This document shows, in pieces, positions 25,101 to 37,100 of a DNA stretch of 64,000 bases. The stretch's first letter is position 1. Each line of letters opens with the position of its first letter. Under the pieces are notes generated by a model. The model saw only the letters and a list, made by a program, of their open reading frames with translations. It made no database searches and was not told the DNA's origin. Position numbers and translations under genes: made by a program. Location: the NCBI GenBank assembly GCA_023238725.1, contig CM041546.1, forward strand, positions 19,273,992 through 19,337,991, given 5' to 3'. The DNA is from Scortum barcoo. Lineage: Eukaryota; Chordata; Actinopteri; Centrarchiformes; Terapontidae.

Positions 25101-28100
25101 GTCGGTTCTGGTTTGTGTGACGTGAGCTCCAGCTTCTTCTTATGGCAGAATGACGTAAAAATTGGTTGGCTGAGAGGTCGCAAAACCGCAAGGAGACACG
25201 TGAGGCAAAGGTACTGTGTGAGGTAAATGCTGGCGTTCTTAAAACAACAGGGAGTCATTGCATTTGACCCGTTGATTTGTCCCGCTCACCAACACGGTCA
25301 GCAGTTGGAGCAGCAGCAGTGGCTGTGATATACAACTCATGGAGGCAATTAGGATACTATAAAACTCTTAGCATCTGATTTCTGCAATTTGCTTCAAAAC
25401 TCCCACTGCCTCTCGGAGTGTGACTTACACTCTCTGAGGACATCATTATCTCCAATGTCCATCACAAATAAACGTCCATAAATCTGCTTAGAAATGAGAA
25501 GAAAAACACACTTCTCAAGTTCATCAGTACCAGAGTGATGGTGATAGCTGTCTGTGCATCAATGGATAGACTTCAAACAGGAGCTGCTAATATCTAATTT
25601 CCCGCGCACATTTAATGCTGCCAATTCGCCAAAATGTAAACACAGCTTGTCTAAAAAAAACCTGGTTGATTCACTGGTGTCAGGGAGGTACAGTTGCTTT
25701 GATTTCGTCCGAGGGGGGGGCTCACATGGTTAGACTTTGAAAATTCCTGGGTTAGCCAATCAAACCTAGCTGCTGCCCTGTTTGATTACTGTGCATCTGC
25801 TGCGCCAACATCTTAACACATGTTGGACGGTGAGTGTGCAGGCGGCTGACTTGGGGCAAGCGTCAGCATCCAAATAACTAGCTTCACCCAAACAAGTGGT
25901 TAGAGAAAATCCAGCATGATTATATATAATTTAGACAGTAACAAAGTCTAAATTAAACCATGCCGGGGAGGTCTAATGTCACAGCACAAAGATGTGACCC
26001 TGTTGACTCACAGCATGACAGATGGGACACAAATACAGACACAGGAAGCTGAGTGAGGACAGTGTCACGAACTCCATCTTACCTATCCAAACATCGTTGC
26101 CAAACCAGGACAGGTTCTTCTGAGAGCTGTCATAGTAACCAATCTTCTTGTAACTGCCTCCTAGATAGATTGGGAAAGAAGCAGAAAAAAAAAGCGAGAG
26201 AGTGAAATAAAAGCGCAAAAGTAAAAAAGACAGAGTTTAATTAGCATTGCTCGCGTAATACATTTCCTCCCCTGTTGATTTGTGGGGGATCAGATTTTCA
26301 AAAAAATACATCAAAAACTGACAGAAATGATAAACGTGTAGATTCATACAGCCACTATGAAGCTATTTTTCTATCATTCCCATGCTTTCATATTAATGGA
26401 ATGCGTGGGTACAGAAATGTACACACAATGAACGGATAAAAGAAATGAGGGATGAAAAAGGTGCATAAAGAAGGACAGACAAAGAAATACCAAGGGGAGA
26501 AGAAGGAGAAAAGGAGAGGGAAAAAAAAGCAGCTTATGTGGCAGTCTTGACCAGGAATACTGATGAGGTCCCACAGTGATTCAGGGATGCAAGTCAGGTC
26601 GTCTCATTGTGGATGTCAAATTACCTCGACACCACAACAGGAAATATGAGACAGAATGTGAGGGGAAAAGGGGCAGGATTATAAATTCTCATCCTTTAGG
26701 ACGCCTAAGAGAACAGAGGTAGAAAATAATCCTCAACCTTATACTGTGCGGGGAAACTCATTAAGTCACTGGTGACAAATAGGATGCCATTTCCAGAAAC
26801 GGCTTAAAACGAAGGCTTGCGCCCAATTAGAGCAAAGCCTGGAGTCAACACATTTCTGCATCAAGCCCATTCACATATGTGCAGTCACAGGACGTTGAGA
26901 CCAATTGCAGTGAAGGCAAAAAAAAAAAAAAAAAAAAGGCAAAAAAAAAAAAAAAAAGGCTCAAAAGACGAGGCTTTACTCTGGAATGAGCCGAAAGCAA
27001 CAATCGATACATGATGAATACAGTCAGTGGTAATTTTTTTTTTTTTTTGATGAATGAATGACATTTACTGTTCAGACCAGATTTTGCAATCCAACATCTG
27101 TGGGAGGACAGTGTGGGAGTGTTTTACCTTGCAGTTGCTCGATAAGAGTCATTGCCATCCTGGAACCCTGGGCGTCAAACACCACTTGGCCCTGAGCACA
27201 GACGGGAGGAAGAGGTTTTTTTTTTGGTTAAGTCCTTACTTAAAGGATTAGTTCCACATTTTGACATATATACTTACTCGCTTTCTGGCTGAGAATTAGA
27301 TGAGAACATTGATACTACTCCAGTGTGCCAAAGGTATTGTGAGATATTGCTTAGTTAATTGCTGAGATTGGGGAATGTCGCGTCATCACTAATAAGACTT
27401 TCAACGGGGAAACAAAAACACGAAAAGTCAGACAAACAAATCTAACATCCAATTTGGCCGACCAACTTCGTGGTCCAACTTTGACCAACCCAGTCACAGT
27501 GTATTCCTACTGTTAGAGCCAAAATAGTTTTATGTTAGTGTGGTTATGTAAATATGTAACTATGTTAATATAATTTCATTTAGTAATATTGCGTGCATGC
27601 AACCATTACACTTGGGCAGAATTATTTAAGTATCATTTAAATTGTTTCCTTTTTTAGGCAAGGTAATTTTTAGGAAAGGCGTGTGATGTCAGACCATCTC
27701 ACGCACGTGAGGGCCTCCCTTTGCGTGTGGCGCAATTTTGGATGAGCTCACGTTAGGTTTTATCTCCAAATAAGTAAGTTTAGATAACCGACATAAAATG
27801 TTTGCTCGTTTACAACCACTTTGATCATCCGCCTGCTTATCTTGCCTCGTTTGCCCTCATTATAGCAACACAAACATGAGGGAGTAACTACAACCTCAGT
27901 AATTAGCATATGGTTGAATTAATATCTCTGTGAACATTTTAACAAAAACTGACCGAATTGCATTGAATTGCATTAGATTTTACAGCTGTACTTAACAAAG
28001 TGTTCAGGGACTATATGTGAACAGTTAGACTGAATGTAATTACTTTTATTTTCTTTCCTGAAACAGTGGACACTCAGATCCTAATATCCATCCACAAGAA

Positions 28101-31100
28101 CGATTTATTCTCTCTGTGATTTGTTCTGTTTATTTGTTGTAACTCTGTGAGGAATGATCTCATAAAACTAGTTTGTATTTGTTTCATCTAAAGAAGTGTG
28201 GCCACTGGATGAACTTAGAAACACAGCAGCAGTAGGTGGTGGTTTCACATATATACCTGAGCATCACTAATATGCAGTAATGTAGTGGTACATCAAGGGT
28301 TATTCAGACTTTGATCTATTTTCACTGGTCGACATATTATTTCTATTATTATCTCCATTAAAAATAAAGATACAATTTGTACATTATGTTTCTCCATCAG
28401 AAGGATTTATACCCTTTTGAAAATTTTAGGGAACTGCTACATCACTGACTTTGTGATATGAAACAATATTTTTCAATTTTTTCTTCCCTTCACACACACA
28501 CATGCAGACACACACACACGTTTCACATTTTGTGCCCTTGCACAGAGATTTAAATTGAGTGTCTCAGCATAGTTTGATTTGATTAGCAGTTGCTTTTCTT
28601 ATGTGTACTTCTTTTCTCATCTTTTTGCTCGTCTTTTCACTCCTCTGCACTTACCGAAACACCTTCAAAGGAGCTCGTGTTGAGGGCTCTGTAGATCTCA
28701 GAGGTGATGTCATGATTGTTATAGTTGAAATCCTCCAGTCGTCGGCCCTTGGCCTTCAGTGGTGCCACGGTCTTGTTGAGGGCAAGGGCCAGAGCCCACA
28801 CTGCATCGTAGGCTAGCGGGGCCTCCTGAAACCCGCCAGTCTCCTCAGGATTCTTCCCTCCGAGACGAGACATCAAGGCAGCAATAAACTCCTGCGATGT
28901 CTGATAGAAACAGGACAGAGAGGTTATCGGAGGGATCCTTCTGCAGAAATGCAATGTCACAAATAAGGACAATATCAAGAGCATTTTAGAATGTGAACTC
29001 ATGATTTCAAACCACACCTTCAAAGCAAACACTGCCTGTGAAAAGTTATTTCCCATGATGAAATTGAGAGGAGGGGGGCATTTGGACAGCAGGTGCTTTT
29101 TGACTGAACAACTTTAGCAACCTTGTGATTAGCATAGCTTAGCATATACTGTGAATACCGGAAACCTATTATAAAACAGCATGTACCAGGTTACAAAATC
29201 CACCAAGCAAACAACAAGTTGTGGTTGTAGATTTCATTGCCTGGAGCAGTGACTTGATGAGGTAGTCCACCACACAGCTCCATGTAAAACTACAACTTCT
29301 CATATGTACACCTCAGTTTGTAGTATGTATTACACAAAAGATATAATGTGTTAATTAGAGAATTTTACAGGTAATGGTAGGCCTATTTTTTTTTTGTTTG
29401 TTTCGACAGAGCCAGGCCTAAGCTAAACTAATCAACGAGAGTCGTACCAATCTTCTCATTTAACTCAAGTGAATAAGCGTCTTTCAGAAAATGTTTCAAT
29501 ATGCTACACTAACCTAAGCAGGGAGCTTCAACATTAGTTTGCATGTTGGTTACACACAGAGGCAGTTTTCTTCTAATATTACAGATGCTCTTTTTTTGCA
29601 ACATTATAAAATAGAAATAGGAAAGAGTTAAAACCAATGAGAAATACTGTCTCTATACTGGCTCTGACGGTGGAGAGTATTATTTTCTTGCTTTTAACTG
29701 ACATTTAATACAAGCCTAATACACCCACATCAGGGTGCAGCTGGGAATGCAGAGATTCAGTCATTAAAGATGTAAGATTTTGACATCTGGCTCCGGAGCG
29801 AATATGACCGACCCTGTGGCATTTCTTCTTAAAATCTTCAGCTTCATAACAACACAGTCCTTTTCCACGAGTGTACATCAAGGTATCCCCGTGGATTCTC
29901 TATAGCCAATTAGGCCTAGCCCCCCCAATTCACTTATGTCAAATTAATCTCATTGAAATTCCACCTTGGCATTTGGCATTTAAATTTGCCACTACCTACT
30001 GAAAACTAGCTGACAGTGTGCTATTGCAGACCTGCAGTATCGGAACGCTGGCTTTGTGCTCTATCTAGAAGAAATATGCCAATTTCAAACTTGGAAATTG
30101 AATTTCAATAGATTGACTATGAGCAGGAGTTCTGACTGTAATTCTTATCACCCGTTGAGCAGCACGTCAACAGCTAAATCAGCAGGTAGTGGCAGGTGCT
30201 ATATGAATATAAACAACAGCTGCTGATGAAGTGCGAGAGAGCGAAGGAGGGACACAGGGAGGGGGGCGGGGGGAAGCGGGGGGGATGATGGAAAAGGTGG
30301 GGATGGGGAAATGGGGAAATGGGGAAATGATAAGGAGAAGGGGAAGGAGAGGTGGGTAAACACAAAGAATGAAAGGATGATCCACCATAGACCAGCGGAG
30401 TCAGAGAAGGTCGAACAATGGGTGAGACGGAGAGAGGAAGAGACAGTTTAAGAGGATTAGAGAAGGTGAACAGGGGAGAGGAGAGAGAAGCAGAGAACGG
30501 CAGGTACCCGAGAAGCTGGGCGAGGGTCGGCAAAATTGTAAAGGAAGACGTTCAGAAAGAGCGTGACACTACTAAACATCTAGTTTTCCTAGCTATCAGC
30601 AGTTTAGTTTAGACACTTAATATTGATTCAGGTCTTCGGGCATTATGCAGTTCACTTAATATTGATTCAGGTCTTCGGGCAGCTTATGCACGTTCAGTGT
30701 TCTCAATCCCTTATCTTTCCTGGAAAAAAGCTCTATCTCATGGGACGCTACTGTTCTCAATCCCTTATCTTTCCTGGACAAAAAGCTCTATCTCATGGCC
30801 GAATCAATTTGACATAGAAGGCCGAAGGCGTTTGTCAGGGAGACGGATAAAATGAGCTGAACAGAAGGAGTAGTGTTAACTATAATCTATAATGGACGAG
30901 GAGACAAAGAGCTCAAACCACATTAACAGAAAATCGAAGAACTAACAAGCAACCACTGCAGAGTACAGTTAAGGAACAAAGCATAAACTAAAGCATAAAC
31001 TAAAAACTAGCGCAAATCACAGTTTTACATTTCTTAGGGCTCAGGAAGTTGCCAGTGTTTATTCTGGCTATTAAGAGCCTTAACATCACCATGCCAACAT

Positions 31101-34100
31101 GATCAGAGTGACAATGACATCATGCAAATGCTTAGTTAGTTAGTTCTACAGTGTCAATGCAAAGTTTTGCAGTTCATGGAAAACTGATTTTACAAAGTAC
31201 CATTTGCAATTGCAAACTCTGTAGTTTATTTAATTATTTTTTTAAATGAGAGACTCTGGTAGTTCATAATCAATTATTTTTTTAAATGAGAGACATCTGG
31301 TACATAATTTCACTTTACCCCCCTTTTTCTTTCCACCTTTTGCATCAATGTGCGAAAATCAGCATTCACTTTACCCCCCTTTTTCTTTCCACCTTTTGAG
31401 TGCGAAAATAATTAGTGTAAACAGGTGATAATTAGTGTAAACCAAACAGCATTTTTCAATTTGAATCAGTTAAAGGAGTTTACTGCTGTTTTGGGACTAC
31501 TGCACTTCATGATAGATTAACAGTTTCTGTAGTAGTATTGTCTTGGTGTTGTATTGCCTTTTATTATTCCCCACATTATTATTATTAGTTTGTGCCATAT
31601 GCTGTATTTGTCCATAAGTTGTACTTAGACCTTTGGAAATATAATTCCTCCATTTCCCATGTGTACTTCTATGACAACGCACATAGAATTTGATGTCATT
31701 AAACACTTGCATTGGGCCAAAGTACGTAAAGTATTTTGCACTGTGATTCTTCATGAAACCTTTCACTCACACCGTAACACCAGTGTGACTTATTATATGT
31801 CATTTATATTATATATTATATGCGAGTGTTTGTTTCAAGCTGTTGATGCTACAATTCACTGCTTCACTTCACAGAAGCGGGAGAGACAATAGTGTTTCGT
31901 GTGTTCTCACCATGTTGGAGACACCGCGGACAGTCTCAGGATTCAGCATGACGATCTCGGTGGTCACATGTCCCTCCACGGCCTCCGTCATGTTCTCCAC
32001 TGTGCAGTTGATAGCCGGGTCTTTGATCTTGAACCAGTTGTCTGCTCTGCATACCAGCCGATCAGGAACCACACATACTTCTTCCCATAAAGCTTCTCCT
32101 TGAACACCTGCAGCAAAGGGTGGGTGAGGAGTGTGTGTGTGTGTGTGTGTGGTGGTGGTGGTGGTGGTGGTGGGGGGGTAAATAAGCATGAGGAGAATTA
32201 TTCCTGCAGAGATGTGTTGAGCAAAGGGTGTGAGGAGTGTGTGTGTGTGTGTGATCAGGTGGTGGTGGTGGTGGGTGATAATACCAAACAAGAAAATTCA
32301 TTCAGCCATTCAAACAGCTGAGTTACATTAGTGTGGTGGTGTATCACGGTAAAGGAATAGAGCTCAGTTTCCGCTAATAGCCAGTCAAACAAGATTCAGT
32401 CTATTGGGATCAATCGAGCAGGTACAGATACTAACCTCACAAAACACCTTCCTGGCTTCCGTCTCATAAAAGAGCCCCACGATAAACAAGAAAATCCTTC
32501 AGCATCAAACAGCTCATTATAGGCTCAGTTTCACGCTGCCAGTCATCACAACATAAAAAAAAAAAAATTCAGCAGCAGGTTGATACTAACCTCACAAAAC
32601 ACCTTCCTGAGTTCCGTCTCATAAAAGAGCCCCACGATGATCCTTGCATCCTGGCGCTGCAGCACAACAAAAATATGACTTCACCGAAGCTCTGCTTGAA
32701 GTGGCGGCGCAGCGGGCCAGTTACAGTCAGCAGCAAAAATATGACTTCACCGAAGCTGCTGCTGAAGTGGCGCAGGGGCCAAAGTTCCTGCTGCTGCGCA
32801 GGACGGCACGTACTCCTGTTCAGGAGTTGCTAGGCTTGCTATTCCTGCTACTGCTTCACTGTCCTCAGCATGGCGCATTCATTTCCTCTATCAAATCGCC
32901 TCTATGCTAATAATGGTCATTGCTAATGTATCGTGTGCAGCTGTGAGCCGCGGGGAAGGAAGGAGAGGGAGCGAGAAAGAGAGACAACCAGCAGCTGAGG
33001 TGAATTTTTAATCAAAGCACCTTGATTCATTTCCTCTAGCAACAGCCGGTTCTTGACAGCAACAGCCGGGTCGGTGAGGGGTCGGTGAAACTCTGGCGAA
33101 CGCTGATCTCGAATTTCTGAGTTGACGGGAGGACAGGGAGGAGAGAGGATGCCTGCTTCCTTCACCCTCTGCTCCAGATCGTCCCAGAGTCTGCGAGTTG
33201 AAAGGGAGGGACAGGGAGGGAGAGGGGGGAGAGAGGAGGGGGGGTTAGAGAGGCAGCCAAACAGAGAGGGACGGAGAGGTGGCGGGTTGAGATGACAGAA
33301 AAGCAACTACGTCCGAGGGGACAAGAAAGAAAAACAACTAAATAAAAAAAGAAATCTGAAGTGTATATGAGGAACATCAAGAAAGAGACGGACAATGTGA
33401 GGTAGTATGATAAACAAGAGAGGCTGCATGGGGGAGAATAGATTTTTAGACAAACAACACAAGTGGAAAGAAGAAAAGAAGAATGTGAGAAAGCAAAGGA
33501 AAGAATGCGATAGCGGGATCATTAACCTCCATTACAGGGCCCAACCCAAGTGTCATGGTATCGACCGCCGTGCCTGGGAGAGATGTATTGCTTGATCAAT
33601 ATTTCTCACAACCAATACTCCAACAAATTACTTCAAAAATCCTCCATCAATCTCCAGGAGAGATTGCTTGAAGGAGCATTGCATACCCTGAGAGCACAAG
33701 ACTCATAAACAAACATACGGAGGCAGCCAGGTAACCAGGCAACACACACTTTAGCAAAGGCGACCGGGCCAAAGTGAGGACATGGAGGAAGAGGTAGGAA
33801 AGCAAGCAAGGGAGATGAAAGGAAACAAAGGTGTAAGATGAAGAAGATTAAAGGCACGGACCGAGGTGAAGACTTCAGTGGTCTGCTGGATGGTGGCGAT
33901 GCGGGTCCACTTCCACTTCTGGAAGAGCTGCACTCTGGTGGGGTTGTGAAGCGTGGCCGACGGGTGGGTGCGGAAGAAGGTGGGGAAGCGCTGGCGGTTG
34001 GACAGGGCCGGCGAGCTGGAGCCGTAGGACAGCTGGGGGACAGAAAATAAGAGAGAAGTACGAGGAAAGCGGTGAGGAAAGGCAGTTAGAAAGTTTAGGT

Positions 34101-37100
34101 GGGGAAGGAAATGGAGAAACAGAGAAAAATATGCTTCTGAAGGTCCTTCAAGGCATCAGTAGTAAACAGAGACTTCAATCAAAAATGTATTCAAATCAGG
34201 ACTCTCTTGTTCTTCCCCTGTACACAGCGTTCTTTGATGGCGACTGGTTCAAACAGCAAACAACAGAGAGGAACGCAGCAAAAAGACAGAGAACCAGAGA
34301 AACAATCCCTGCTTCCATTTTCTCATTTTCATCCACACCCCCCTCCCTCCCTCTTTTTGCTTCCCTCCGGCTTAGCTTATCAGGTGTGCCGATAAACTCT
34401 GTTATTTCAATAAAAAAAATAAAATACCGCATGCAGCAGGATTGTCCATGCATACATTGCCATGAAATTGTGATGATACGTTCTAGAGTTACAAACAAAA
34501 CACACACACGCACAACAAAAAAAAAATCTAATTATTGTAGCTAGTGATCATGTGTTTTCCCAAAAATCCCAATAATTGTAGCCCCAGTGATCATGTGTTT
34601 CTTTCATTTGGACCCATATAATTTGAATTCTCAGGCACAATTCCCACAAGAGGCAGACTGCTAAGATGTGTGTCCAAATCAGCGGGGAGGAGGGATGTCG
34701 GAAAACGCCAACGGAAACGGGGAGAAGACTGTTGCTCTAACAATTAGTTTCACAGTGACAACTGAAGATAAAACCCTCGACAGGTCTCCTTTAAAATGAG
34801 GAACCTGGCGTTTAGGGAACCATTACAGATACAGGCAACCTATCCTCCTCCCCAGCTCTGATCTCAGACCCATTACCAATACAGCTCTGGGATGTTCACC
34901 ACTGGGAGCGAGAGGGGGCTTGATGATAGATGTCAAATGTCATGTACAATGACGGCATCAGAGCGAAAGGAGGGAAATGATACAGGAAGTGACAGATGAT
35001 CTGGGCGCGGCAGTGAAAGATCTGGAGAAACCTGCGGCAGCTCCGGTGGGTGGATGACATGTGCTCAATAATAGAGGTGATGCATGTTCGGAACATACAT
35101 GAACACATGCAGATGGTGTGATGAGAAAGAAATGACAGAATGGCGTTTTTTCTCTAAAAGGATAACATACGGCACATATTCTATATTTTACTTATTGTCA
35201 ACCCATCACATGAAACTACCAAAGCCAACAATAAATTGATGCTACTGGCAGGTAGGCAAAGTTTCATATGGCTGATTCCTGCTGCCAGTTCTGCACACAA
35301 TAAGCAGACTGAATCCAGGGGCAGGCTGTGGTCAGGAAATGCAAATGAGAGCAAGACACAGGGACGAGGGGAAGACAGAGATGAAGACTAAGACCAGGTG
35401 GCGTGTTAAGACGATCTGGGCAGAGAGAACTGGCACGTATGCACGGACAACAAGGGAGAGGGGATCAGGTGACTGAGGGCGACTACGAGGCAGGTGGGTA
35501 ACGGCAGGTGTCTGGTGTCTGAAATGACAGGCGATGTTGATGACATCAAAGTAACAGAGAGAAGGAGCTATTATGGCAGTTCAGTTGTTTCTGTTGGCCA
35601 CTGCGCTGTGTGACACGTCCCTTTATTAAAATAACCACGGCCTTCGTACTTAATCTACCCGCTAGGAGTTGTATTAATCCGATACATGTAAATGAAGTTT
35701 TGCTCGTGATGCTCTGAACAAGAGTCTACAGACATGCTAGCAGCTCTGTGAGGCTGTATGAGCAGTGCTAAATGCTAATATCATCATGCTAACATGCTCA
35801 TAATGACTACGCTAACATGCTGATGTTTAGCAGGTACTTTTAGCATGCTAACATTAGCTAATTAACAGTGAAAATGTTATTAAATGTGCAGGTACTGAGT
35901 CATGATATATTGAGTCTTGGACATTTCACAATTTTGACCTGATATTGGCACTGAAATAAAAGTCTAAAAAGATTATTTAAATTTAAAACAATTCATGCCG
36001 ATACGACATGTCAAGCTATTTAACCACATGGGTGATGACGTCATTTAGAGGAAAACTCAGAGAAAACGGAGATCACTAGAGTGTGATAATAATATTGAGT
36101 TATTCTGGTTTAACATATTTTTTGTGAAACACTGTCCTGATCAATCTGGATAATCCAAAGAACACATATATCGTACCCTCAACAATTTCCGCCATGGAAT
36201 GAAAGTAGTGCCACAGACACTGATCTGCTGACAATCCCACAGTGCAATGTGCTGCATTTTCATAGATGCAACAATGACAGTCATGCAACTCTAGACCTGT
36301 CAACGATAATCACAGTAATGATGATCCATACAGTAAGAGCCCACAATGTGCTCCCTTTAGAGTAAATTATTGAATATCTGTTTTACAGGGAGTGATTTGG
36401 ACACAGTCGTCCTCTGACATGTTGATGTTGAACTTTTAAAGGTCATTTTTCAATGCCAGCCACAAAATAAATTCCAATAAGCTCCAATGTAAACAGAGGC
36501 CGAAATCTCAGAGGCCAATATCTCAAACATTGGACAAATCAAGTCAAGTCAGTTTTATTTATATAGCCCAATATCACAACTCACAGTTTGCCTTTGGGCG
36601 ATTTACAATCTGTACAGCATAAAATACCCTCTGTTGTTAAACCTTCAACATTGATAAGGGAAAAAATACCCCCACCCCCCTCCCAAAAATGGAAGAAACC
36701 ATCAGGCAAAGCAACAGAGGAGGGATGCCTTTCCCAGGAAGGACAGACATGTAATAAAACCAAGAAAAAAACTAGCATGGCTATATACCACTCGAGGTGA
36801 GTGAGAAGGAATGATTTGTACTTTGAATGAATAGATCCCTTGAAGCAAACCACTCCAACAGCTACTGAAAGCTGAGGTGCTTTAAGCTCGGCCTAAACAC
36901 GTTTTATTGGTTTGTTTTTTTAAAGGTTTCATCAGCATAATGTCTGCCATAACGTAATAATTTCACTGAAATTCACCAAGCTAAAAGCTGTAAGCTTTTC
37001 TCCGTGGTAACACTCAAATAAACCTTCACTCGATGTGAAAACAGTGACAAAACTAAAATGGAGCAAAAAGCTGCTGTAGCAGAAATAGACCGATGCAACA

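Larger units (their letters stand above)
20566..26082 (-). other. Large intron (5.5 kb) before TM1 exon
   Basis: It holds GT-rich patches (22140-22186, 22341-22362, 24188-24210), a SINE-type 3' tail at 22838-22872 and a LINE-type 3' tail at about 24055-24115. No exon is recognised. Parts of 24.2-25.9 kb are less AT-rich but have no readable frame. Confidence 0.75.
28901..30570 (-). other. Intron, right part: foldback repeat and purine-rich tract
   Basis: It holds a foldback repeat at 29106-29495 and a strongly purine-rich segment at 30228-30560 with a G-run cluster. Nothing coding is seen. Confidence 0.75.

Noticed and set aside
30174..30533. Open frame of 119 codons on the - strand, Pro/Ser-rich
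   Set aside because: It is a translation of the purine/pyrimidine-skewed simple sequence at 30228-30560, with no family resemblance or splice context.
30614..30798. CRISPR-like repeats (29- and 46-nt repeats with short spacers)
   Set aside because: Only two copies of each repeat, different repeats side by side, spacers of about 10 nt, and an animal intron context.
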